Positions 7,664-14,073 of a stretch of 23,218 nt of DNA are shown here, one piece after another. The stretch's first letter is position 1. The number at the start of each line of letters is the position of its first letter. The position numbers and the translations under genes are program-made. The stretch is from Synergistaceae bacterium UBA1037 (GTDB lineage: Bacteria > Synergistota > Synergistia > Synergistales > Synergistaceae): NCBI GenBank assembly GCA_002316795.1, contig DCEE01000058.1:1-23218 (forward strand), written 5' to 3'. The notes beneath the pieces are model-generated. The model saw only the letters and a list, made by a program, of their open reading frames with translations. It did not search any database and was not told the DNA's origin.

Positions 7664-9071
7664 GGAGTACAGAACGATCTCCAACCTTTCCGGCCCGCTT
7701 ATGATGGTTGATAAGATCGAGGATGTCAGCTACGACGAACTGGCAGAGATACGTCTCGGCTCAGGCGAGCGCAGGCGCGGAAGGGTGCTCGAAATATCTG
7801 AAAACAAAGCCCTTGTCCAGGTCTACGAAGGAAGCACCGGAATCGACGTCAACACAACACAGATCAGGTTCCTCGGCGATGTCCTGAAGCTGCCTGTGTC
7901 AAAAGATATGTTGGGAAGGATATTCAACGGAAGGGGAGACCCGATAGACGGCGGCGCCCCCATAATCCCGGATGCCTACCTGGACGTCAACGGCAACCCG
8001 ATGAACCCATATTCCCGAGACTACCCCTCTGAGTTCATTCAGACAGGTATTTCGACTATTGATGGAATGAACCCGCTTGTCAGGGGCCAGAAACTGCCCA
8101 TATTCTCCGGAAGCGGCATGCCCCACAACCACATGGCCGCACAGATCGCCCGCCAGGCAACCGTCATCAGCGGACACGCAAACTTTGCCGTTGTGTTCGC
8201 CGCCATGGGCATTACATTTGAAGAGGCATCCTTCTTTATGGAGGACTTCAGGAAGACCGGAGCCCTCGAACGCACAGTCATGTTCGTCAACCTTGCGGAC
8301 GACCCGGCGATAGAGCGCATCTCGACCCCGCGCCTTGCCCTTACGGCTGCTGAGTACCTGGCATTCGAACAGGACATGCACGTTCTTGTAATACTGACGG
8401 ACCTTACGAACTACTGCGAAGCGCTCCGCGAGATCTCGGCAGCGCGTAAGGAAGTCCCCGGCCGACGCGGCTATCCCGGATACCTCTATACTGACCTTGC
8501 GACCATGTATGAGCGGGCCGGCAGACTTCGCGGCAAAAACGGATCCATCACACAGCTCCCGATACTGACAATGCCGGAAGACGACAAGACCCACCCGATC
8601 CCGGACCTAACGGGATACATCACCGAGGGTCAGATAATCCTGGCGAGAGGACTCCACCGCAAGGGCATCTATCCGCCTGTCGACGTCATGCCGTCGCTCT
8701 CCCGACTGAAGGACAAGGGCATTGGAAAGGGCAAGACCCGCGAAGACCACGCAGACCTGATGAACCAGCTCTTTGCCGCTTACTCCAGAGGCAAGGAGGC
8801 AAAGGAGCTCGCAGTCATACTCGGAGAGGGAGCTCTTTCTGAAGAAGACAAGGCATTTGCCAGGTTCGCGGACCTCTTCGAGGACAAATATGTACGTCAG
8901 GGAGAGTATGAGAACAGGACAGTGGAGGAGACGCTCCTTCTGGGATGGAAACTTCTCACGATCGTTCCTACAAAGGAACTCAAGCGAGTAAGGGACGAGT
9001 ACATCGAAAAGTATCTGAAGCCGCTCTTCGAAGCCCAAAAAGACGAGACGCTTGAGACCAAAGAAGCATAG
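7650..9071 (+). CDS. atpB: V/A-type ATPase regulatory subunit B
   Basis: The protein has about 473 residues and is homologous to A, but the Walker A loop is replaced by SGSGMPHN (153-160). It is therefore the non-catalytic partner. R352 in PSLSRL matches the arginine finger that B inserts into the catalytic A site (R350 in E. hirae NtpB). The N-terminal barrel starts [15 protein letters not shown], as in the family. I chose ATG 7650 because GGAGG (7637-7641) is eight bases upstream. A second ATG at 7653 is equally in frame, and the GTG at 7641 lies inside the ribosome-binding site. Length is normal at 460-475 residues. Confidence 0.97.
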   Translation: MMLPKEYRTISNLSGPLMMVDKIEDVSYDELAEIRLGSGERRRGRVLEISENKALVQVYEGSTGIDVNTTQIRFLGDVLKLPVSKDMLGRIFNGRGDPIDGGAPIIPDAYLDVNGNPMNPYSRDYPSEFIQTGISTIDGMNPLVRGQKLPIFSGSGMPHNHMAAQIARQATVISGHANFAVVFAAMGITFEEASFFMEDFRKTGALERTVMFVNLADDPAIERISTPRLALTAAEYLAFEQDMHVLVILTDLTNYCEALREISAARKEVPGRRGYPGYLYTDLATMYERAGRLRGKNGSITQLPILTMPEDDKTHPIPDLTGYITEGQIILARGLHRKGIYPPVDVMPSLSRLKDKGIGKGKTREDHADLMNQLFAAYSRGKEAKELAVILGEGALSEEDKAFARFADLFEDKYVRQGEYENRTVEETLLLGWKLLTIVPTKELKRVRDEYIEKYLKPLFEAQKDETLETKEA

Positions 9072-9087
9072 GAAGGGGTGACCTCTT

Positions 9088-9714
9088 ATGGCGAAGGCGC
9101 TGAACGTCAACCCCAACCGGATGGAGCTTTCAAAGCTCAAGAGACAGCTTGTCGTAGCCAAGAGGGGGCACAAGCTGCTGAAAGACAAGCAGGACGCACT
9201 TGTTAAGGCGTTTCTCGAGAAGGCGAGATCTGTCTGGGAGCTTAGGCAGGAGATCGAAAAAGAGATCGGTTCATGCTATGCGGGCTTTCTTCTAGCAAGG
9301 GCCCAGACATTGCCTGAAATGCTCGAGCAGACTCTCATGAATGCCGGCGGCGACATGAGAGTAAAGGTCAAGTTCGTTAACCTGATGAGCGTGCGCGCCC
9401 CTTCATTTGAACTGCCTGAACAGAAAGTGGAACTGAGCTACGGTCTGGGAACATCCCCCGGAAGCCTTGACATCGCACTGGAACAATTTTTGAAGCTCAT
9501 GCCAAGGCTCGTCAGGCTTGCCGCGGAGGAAAAGGCCCTGAAGTCAATGGCACTTGAGATAGAGAGGACAAGGAGAAGGGTAAACGCGCTGGAGCATGTA
9601 ATGATCCCTTCGTTTGCCGAGACCATCCACTCCATCTCGATGAAGCTGGAAGAAATGGAGCGGTCGACCCTCTCAAGGCTGATGGTAATAAAGGAGATCG
9701 TCCGCTCCCACTAG
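9088..9714 (+). CDS. atpD: V/A-type ATPase subunit D (central rotor shaft)
   Basis: The protein has 208 residues. Two long helices at the N and C termini form the antiparallel coiled-coil axle that turns inside the A3B3 head. The opening VNPNRMELSKLKRQLVVAKR, with LLKDKQDAL just after, is the strongest family signature. The C-terminal helix carries RTRRRVNALEHVMIP, also typical. A GGAAGGGGTGA ribosome-binding site precedes the ATG at 9088, 16 bases after subunit B. It is the last gene of the operon, followed 24 bases later by a terminator. The full nine-subunit set H, I, K, E, C, F, A, B, D is therefore present. Confidence 0.96.
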   Translation: MAKALNVNPNRMELSKLKRQLVVAKRGHKLLKDKQDALVKAFLEKARSVWELRQEIEKEIGSCYAGFLLARAQTLPEMLEQTLMNAGGDMRVKVKFVNLMSVRAPSFELPEQKVELSYGLGTSPGSLDIALEQFLKLMPRLVRLAAEEKALKSMALEIERTRRRVNALEHVMIPSFAETIHSISMKLEEMERSTLSRLMVIKEIVRSH

Positions 9715-9738
9715 GATATTTTTTATGACAACTGAACG

Positions 9739-9804
9739 GCGGACCCAAACCGAAGTTATTGTAAGTGAAAATTCGGTTTGGCGTCCGCTATATTTTTGTC
9801 TTTT
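9739..9804 (+). terminator. Rho-independent terminator of the V/A ATPase operon
   Basis: Arms at 9739-9754 (gcggac to cgaa) and 9772-9788 (ttcgg to gtccgc) pair over about 16 bp with a single one-base bulge around a 17-base loop. A T-rich run (tatatttttgtctttt) follows at 9789-9804. It sits just after the subunit D stop codon and separates the ATPase operon from rnpB. Confidence 0.88.
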
Positions 9805-9857
9805 GATTTGAGACCCTGAGTGATTTGGCGTGATCTCGGAAAGTTCAGTTAAAAATC

Positions 9858-9866
9858 TGTTATACT
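9858..9866 (+). promoter_or_regulatory. Extended -10 promoter of rnpB
   Basis: TGT-TATACT gives the extended -10 TG at 9858-9859 and a near-consensus -10 at 9861-9866. The first paired base of the RNase P RNA (9873) lies seven bases further on, the normal distance to a transcript start. No good -35 box is seen at 16-18 bp spacing, which is compatible with an extended -10 promoter. Confidence 0.65.
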
Positions 9867-9871
9867 GGAGA

Positions 9872-10220
9872 AGGGAGTACGAGATCCGGCCGCCGGCGCT
9901 ATGCGCGGGAGGAAAGTCCGGGCTCCGCAGGGCAGGATGCAGGAGAAGATCCTGCGAGTGCGAACTCAGGGAAAGTGCCACAGAGAGATACCGCCGGTGA
10001 AAACCGGTAAGGGTGAAAAGGCGGGGTAAGAGCCCACCGGCCGAAAGGGCGACCTTCGGGCCAGGCAAACCCCATCCGGAGCAAGGTCGAATAGGGGAGG
10101 ACGAGGCTGCCCGCTGACTCCCGGGTACGACCGCTTAAGTCCGTCTGCAAGGGCGGAATTAGATAAATGGCCGGAAAGGACTCGGTCCTTTACAAAACCC
10201 GGCTTATTGAGTGCTCCCCA
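9872..10220 (+). ncRNA. rnpB: RNase P RNA (catalytic RNA for tRNA 5' processing), bacterial type A
   Basis: Conserved blocks appear in the right order: GAGGAAAGTCCGGGCTCC near the 5' end, CAGAGAGATACCGCC, then AGGGTGAAAAGGCGGGGTAA, GAGCCCACCGG, then AAACCCCATCCGGAGCAAGG, and finally AGATAAATGGCCGG and ACAAAACCCGGCTTA near the 3' end. GGGAGTAC at 9873-9880 pairs with GTGCTCCC at 10211-10218 to form helix P1, which fixes both ends within a base or two. The length of about 349 bases suits a type A molecule. The RNA removes 5' leaders from tRNA precursors together with the RnpA protein, which is not in this window. It has its own promoter and terminator. Confidence 0.97.
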
Positions 10221-10221
10221 T

Positions 10222-10268
10222 AAAGAGGCGCAACTGGTCTTTTAGGCCTGTCGCGCCTCTTTATATTT
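10222..10268 (+). terminator. Rho-independent terminator of rnpB
   Basis: AAAGAGGCGC (10222-10231) pairs perfectly with GCGCCTCTTT (10253-10262) around a loop of about 21 bases that can pair further in part. The T-rich stretch TTTATATTTT follows. It begins two bases after the RNase P RNA end. Confidence 0.9.
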
Positions 10269-10318
10269 TAACAAAATATTAAAATATAGTTAAAAACATA
10301 ATGTTTGACTAATTTTTC

Positions 10319-10330
10319 TGTATGCATACA
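10319..10330. promoter_or_regulatory. Perfect 12-bp palindrome in rnpB-mraZ spacer
   Basis: TGTATGCATACA is a perfect inverted repeat. TTGACT, a -35-like hexamer, lies nine bases upstream at 10305-10310, but no good -10 follows it. The site could be an operator of an unknown regulator or a chance palindrome. Apart from the terminator, the mraZ promoter and the MraZ boxes, I see nothing else in the AT-rich stretch 10269-10450. Confidence 0.25.
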
Positions 10331-10450
10331 CAGAGGATGCAATATGATTTTATATAAAAACAAGGCTAACAAAACGCTGTCATAGTCACGGAAATTCAAT
10401 ATTTTGAGCCTCTAGACCTAATTTTGTTTATAGGATTAAATTTAAAGGTA

Positions 10451-10477
10451 TTGCTTTGTAATATCATTGGGTATAAT
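10451..10477 (+). promoter_or_regulatory. Promoter of the dcw cluster (mraZ promoter)
   Basis: TATAAT at 10472-10477 is a perfect -10 box. TTGCTT at 10451-10456 is a fair -35 with a short 15-bp spacer, and a TG three bases before the -10 may help. The expected transcript start near 10484 falls inside the first MraZ box, so bound MraZ would block the start site. Confidence 0.65.
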
Positions 10478-10517
10478 GTGGGACAAAGTGGTAGAAAGTG
10501 GAGCAAAGTGGGTGAAT
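10478..10517 (+). promoter_or_regulatory. MraZ operator: four boxes at 10-bp spacing
   Basis: GTGG recurs at 10478, 10488, 10498 and 10508. Each copy begins a 10-base unit of the form GTGGnnnAA. This is the known layout of MraZ binding sites: TGG-containing boxes, one per helical turn, upstream of mraZ. The array starts one base after the -10 box and ends six bases before the mraZ ATG, so it occupies the whole leader. Autorepression by MraZ is inferred from the known E. coli and Mycoplasma systems. Confidence 0.85.
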
Positions 10518-10522
10518 AGTAC

Positions 10523-10948
10523 ATGCTGGTGGGGAGCTACAACCACAAACTGGACAGTAAAGGCAGGACGGTATTGCCCTCCCGATTCAGAGGAGAGCTT
10601 AGTTCGTCCGTTGTTGCCACCATCGGCATAGACCGCTGTATCGCACTCTACCCGATAAGCAGATGGGAAGAACTTATATTGAAACTCAAAGATCTTTCCT
10701 CCTTCAAGAAAAAGACCCGCGATTTCAGGAGAGTGCTCCTTTCAATGGCGACAGAGCTTGAAATAGACGGTTCGGGGAGGGTCCTTTTTCCTTCGGCGCT
10801 GAGAGAGTACGCGGGGATCGATCAGGAGGTCACCCTCATCGGACTCGAAGATCATCTCGAGGTTTGGGACAGCTCCAGGTGGGAGGAACAGCGCAGCGGC
10901 GTACTTATGGATTTCAGCGACCTGGCTGAGGATCTCGAGGGAATATGA
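10523..10948 (+). CDS. mraZ: Transcriptional regulator MraZ
   Basis: The protein has 141 residues, the usual length, and two AbrB-like halves. Each half has the DNA-contacting signature: D11-S-K-G-R15 in the first and D82-G-S-G-R86 in the second. The family forms rings that bind tandem TGG boxes and tune dcw transcription. Four such boxes lie in its own leader. The ATG at 10523 is the only reasonable start, because a GTG a little upstream runs into a stop. No strong ribosome-binding site is separable from the GTGGGTGA of the last box, so translation may be weak or may also be affected by the regulator. The gene's end overlaps rsmH by four bases (ATGA). Confidence 0.97.
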   Translation: MLVGSYNHKLDSKGRTVLPSRFRGELSSSVVATIGIDRCIALYPISRWEELILKLKDLSSFKKKTRDFRRVLLSMATELEIDGSGRVLFPSALREYAGIDQEVTLIGLEDHLEVWDSSRWEEQRSGVLMDFSDLAEDLEGI

Positions 10949-11904
10949 AAGAACATGTCCCGGTAATGGTGAATGAGGTGCTTGAAGCACTCAGGCCATG
11001 GGAAGAAGTCGGGACGACCGTAGACGCGACACTGGGGCTGGGCGGACACAGCGGATATATCATGGAGAAGTGCATCAATGCTTACGTTATAGGCTTCGAT
11101 CAGGATCCGTTTGCAAGAGAGGCGGCAAGCGTGAACCTCTCCCGCTATCGGGGAAGGTTTGAAATAACCGCCGACAACTTCAGGCACATTGAAAAACTTA
11201 CGGACAGGCCGGGATGGACCGGCGCCTCGGCAGTTCTCTTCGACCTCGGCGTTTCAAACATGCAGATCACTGAGCCGGAGAGAGGTTTTTCGTTTCAGGA
11301 ATCGGGCCCCCTCGACATGAGGATGGATGCCTCCGAAAAGACGAACAGCAGGATGACGGCGAAAGAAATACTGGACAGAGGTTCTGTGAAGGAACTGACC
11401 GGGATCTTCAGGAAATACGGCGAAGAGGAGCATGCGTACCGCATCGCCCTGGGAATAGTAAGAAAGAGAGAAGCCGGGGAATTTTTGGAAACTACCGGAG
11501 ACCTAGTTCAGCTGATAAGAGAGATATTGCCGGCTCCGGTACAGAGAAAAATGGGCGGGCATCCGGCAAGAAAGGTATTCCAGGCACTCAGGATCGCGGT
11601 AAACGATGAGATGGATGCGCTTGAAGAGGCATTGGACGGCGCCCTTAAAGTGATAAGGCCTGGCGGGAAGATATTGGCGATATCCTACCACTCACTTGAG
11701 GACAGGATAGTCAAAACAAGGTTCAGGAAGTGGGAAGAGCAGGGATTGGGACGGTCAAGTCCGAGGAAGGCGATAACTCCCTCCGAAAACGAGATCGAAA
11801 GCAACAATAAATCAAGAAGCGCCAAACTGAGGATATTTGGATCTGAGACAGGAATTTCAGGGAAAGGAGACAAGGCCGATGCAATACACAGAATGCCGAC
11901 ATGA
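10945..11904 (+). CDS. rsmH: 16S rRNA (cytosine-1402-N4)-methyltransferase RsmH (MraW)
   Basis: The 319-residue protein starts MKEHVPVMVNEVLEAL. The SAM-binding loop VDATLGLGGHSG is at about 26-37. Further signatures are LFDLGVSNMQ, the GPLDMRMD stretch, HPARKVFQALRIAVNDE and AISYHSLEDRIVK. The family adds the N4 methyl group to C1402 of 16S rRNA at the P site. The length matches the family at 300-320 residues. The start codon overlaps the mraZ stop as ATGA. The 3' end carries the ribosome-binding site of ftsL and overlaps it by 26 bases. Confidence 0.97.
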   Translation: MKEHVPVMVNEVLEALRPWEEVGTTVDATLGLGGHSGYIMEKCINAYVIGFDQDPFAREAASVNLSRYRGRFEITADNFRHIEKLTDRPGWTGASAVLFDLGVSNMQITEPERGFSFQESGPLDMRMDASEKTNSRMTAKEILDRGSVKELTGIFRKYGEEEHAYRIALGIVRKREAGEFLETTGDLVQLIREILPAPVQRKMGGHPARKVFQALRIAVNDEMDALEEALDGALKVIRPGGKILAISYHSLEDRIVKTRFRKWEEQGLGRSSPRKAITPSENEIESNNKSRSAKLRIFGSETGISGKGDKADAIHRMPT

Positions 11905-12280
11905 AGCTGAAAGGCCTCACTCATCGCTTTTCGTGATATGTTTTTTATTCGTCTTTATCTGCGCAGCCGCTCTGGGAACTCTTAGGCTGTACGGACTTTA
12001 CCTTGAACACCGAATTTCCGAAACAGCAGGCAGGATCGAGGCATGCAGGGAAAATAACCTTGAAATGTCAAAAAAATATTCGGAGCTCCTGTCTCCGGCA
12101 AGGATATACAGTTACGCACGCGAAGAGCTCGGTATGGTAAACGCTGAGAACATAAGGGTCGTCAAGGTGGAAAATTCGGACGTTCTCACCGCGCAGGCTG
12201 TGGTATATCCGACGGAAGAGGAGATAGGCTTCCTGGATTACATCAATCCTTTTGTAAGGAAGGCACATGCCAAGAATTAA
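11879..12280 (+). CDS. ftsL: Cell division protein FtsL/DivIC-like
   Basis: The protein has about 133 residues. A short cytoplasmic tail is followed by one strongly hydrophobic membrane segment (about residues 15-38, SLFVICFLFVFICAAALG...), then a heptad-like periplasmic helix (about 42-75) and a short conserved tail (ARIYSYAREELGMV). This is the plan of FtsL/DivIC septum proteins. The position between rsmH and ftsI confirms it, since the sequence itself is poorly conserved. ATG 11879 was chosen because GGAG (11866-11869) is nine bases upstream. An upstream in-frame start inside rsmH would add 14 residues without a clear ribosome-binding site. The end overlaps ftsI by 14 bases. Confidence 0.85.
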   Translation: MQYTECRHEAERPHSSLFVICFLFVFICAAALGTLRLYGLYLEHRISETAGRIEACRENNLEMSKKYSELLSPARIYSYAREELGMVNAENIRVVKVENSDVLTAQAVVYPTEEEIGFLDYINPFVRKAHAKN

Positions 12281-13982
12281 GAAAAACGAGCCTGAATGCA
12301 TCAGGCGCTCAAAGTCTGTATGGGGGGCTGTATATGTCGCACTCGCAGTCCTCGCGGCCGGTACGGCATGGATACAGCTAAACCCCGACATCCGGGTAGT
12401 AAGGCAGTCGCAGAAACAATACTGGGCCAGCGTGGCAGTCAGCGCCTCCAGGGGGGAGATCATAGACCGTAACGGGATCCCGCTTGCAGTCTCTGTACCT
12501 GCCACGAGTTTTTTTATCGACCCCAAGTATTGGGATCCCAAAAGCGCGGATCTGCTGACCGGACCTTTTGGTGAAAGCACCGCAAAGAAATTCCGGAGGG
12601 GGTTGACCGGCCGCTTCCACTGGGTAGCGCGAAACGTCCCAAAGGAAAAGGCTGATTCGCTTTTCAAGAACGAAATACCGGGGCTTTACACCATCAGCGA
12701 GAGGATAAGGGTATATCCGCACGGAGAACTGGCCTCCCACGTGCTCGGCTTCTGTGATATCGACGACTATGGGCAGGCAGGAGTAGAGCTTGCATGGAAC
12801 CATATTCTTTACTCCCCCCCACGGACAAGGTTTCTGACGAGGGATTCAAAGGGCAAGACTCTGGACATCATGGGCGGAAAATCCGGGGTCCTGAAAAACA
12901 CCTCCGGAACGATAAAACTTACTCTTGACTCCCGCATCCAACAGATCATGGAATGGCGCCTGAGCGAGGGCGCCAAATCGGCAAACGCCTCGTGGGGCGC
13001 AGGAGTGTGCGTGGACCCTCTCACGGGCGAGATACTTGCCCTTGCAAGCTATCCGTCGCTGGATCCGAACGACAGGACGAACCTCAAGGATCAGGATGCC
13101 GTAAGGAATAATGTAGTGGGCCGAGTATTTGAACCTGGATCCATCTTCAAACCGATCACTATGTCGATAGCTATTGAAACGGCAGCTGCAAACAAGAACA
13201 GCCATTATAACTGCAGGGGCACCATGAAGCTGGCGGACAAGACCATGAGCGATGTAAACAAAAAAGCGCACGGAATGCAGGATCTGACTCATGTATTGAT
13301 GAACTCCTGCAACATAGGCATGAGTCTGATGTCGATGGGCGTACCTCGGCATCAGGCGTACGGTATGCTCAGACAATTCGGCTTCGGGGAGAAGACCGAG
13401 GTCGAGCTTGCGGGAGAGGAATCAGGTCTCATAAAGTCACCCGAAGAGTGGCTCGGTACTGTTCCTGCCAACATTTTCATCGGGCAGGGGATCGCGGTCA
13501 CACCTCTGCAGGCTGTAATGGCGATAGGGAGCATAGCAAACGGCGGATCGCTTCTGAAGCCGTACCTGATAGCAGAGGTGCTGGACACCGACGGAAAAGT
13601 GATCCACAAGGGAGGAAGAAGGGTCCGCTACCAGGTAATGTCTCCGGCCACCTCCGAGTTCATGAGAGCGGCAATGAAGAGAGTAGTCAGTGAAGGCGGA
13701 GGAAAAATGGCTTATTCACCTAAAGTATCGATTGCAGGGAAGACGGGAACTGCCCAAATAGCTGCGGCTGGGGAGTATTCGAAGGGGCATTACGTGGCAT
13801 CCTTCGTCGGGTTCTGGCCGGAAGAGAAGCCCAGGTATGTGATGATGATCAGCCTTGGAGAACCTAAGGGAGCCAGGTACTACGGCGGACAGATCGCAGC
13901 GCCGATCTTTAAGTCGATCGCGGAGGACATCATGCAGATATCCCCTTCGGGAAACGGTCCGATGAGGACGAAAGCAAACTGA
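12267..13982 (+). CDS. ftsI: Septal peptidoglycan transpeptidase FtsI (class B PBP, PBP3-like)
   Basis: This 571-residue protein has an N-terminal signal anchor (VYVALAVLAAGTAWIQL), the class B dimerisation domain (SRGEIIDRNGIPLAVS) and a transpeptidase domain. The active-site motifs are all present: S292-I-F-K295 as SxxK, S347-C-N349 as SxN, and K492-T-G-T495 as KTGT. It crosslinks stem peptides at the septum, probably with FtsW encoded downstream. No PASTA domains follow the catalytic domain, unlike many Firmicutes PBPs and like Gram-negative FtsI. The ATG at 12267 has TAAGGA six bases upstream within the end of ftsL. A 91-base gap with a promoter follows. Confidence 0.95.
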   Translation: MPRIKKNEPECIRRSKSVWGAVYVALAVLAAGTAWIQLNPDIRVVRQSQKQYWASVAVSASRGEIIDRNGIPLAVSVPATSFFIDPKYWDPKSADLLTGPFGESTAKKFRRGLTGRFHWVARNVPKEKADSLFKNEIPGLYTISERIRVYPHGELASHVLGFCDIDDYGQAGVELAWNHILYSPPRTRFLTRDSKGKTLDIMGGKSGVLKNTSGTIKLTLDSRIQQIMEWRLSEGAKSANASWGAGVCVDPLTGEILALASYPSLDPNDRTNLKDQDAVRNNVVGRVFEPGSIFKPITMSIAIETAAANKNSHYNCRGTMKLADKTMSDVNKKAHGMQDLTHVLMNSCNIGMSLMSMGVPRHQAYGMLRQFGFGEKTEVELAGEESGLIKSPEEWLGTVPANIFIGQGIAVTPLQAVMAIGSIANGGSLLKPYLIAEVLDTDGKVIHKGGRRVRYQVMSPATSEFMRAAMKRVVSEGGGKMAYSPKVSIAGKTGTAQIAAAGEYSKGHYVASFVGFWPEEKPRYVMMISLGEPKGARYYGGQIAAPIFKSIAEDIMQISPSGNGPMRTKAN

Positions 13983-14014
13983 GCGGCAGCGGCGGATCCT
14001 GAAAAATTGACTTC

Positions 14015-14044
14015 TTGACCTATCGAACATACCGGCACTAAAAT
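14015..14044 (+). promoter_or_regulatory. Internal dcw promoter upstream of murE1
   Basis: TTGACC at 14015-14020 and TAAAAT at 14039-14044 are separated by 18 bp, each matching five of six consensus bases. A second TTGACT lies eight bases earlier at 14007. The predicted start near 14051 leaves a leader of about 23 bases containing GGAGGTG (14062-14068) before murE1. The 91-base gap around it is the longest gap between genes in this part of the cluster. Confidence 0.6.
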
Positions 14045-14073
14045 TGCCCTTTGGATCTGATGGAGGTGTTTAT

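Noticed and set aside
9899..10150. Minus-strand open frames between subunit D and mraZ
   Set aside because: They cover the RNase P RNA, whose conserved blocks and P1 helix explain the sequence.
10478..10517. Short regular repeats that could suggest a CRISPR array or microsatellite
   Set aside because: The unit is only 10 bp with no spacers, sits between the -10 box and mraZ, and matches the known MraZ operator layout.
14044..14073. TTG start giving murE1 ten extra residues
   Set aside because: This TTG overlaps the last base of the predicted -10 box, and GGAGGTG lies between it and ATG 14074. The ATG gives the same 501-residue length as murE2.
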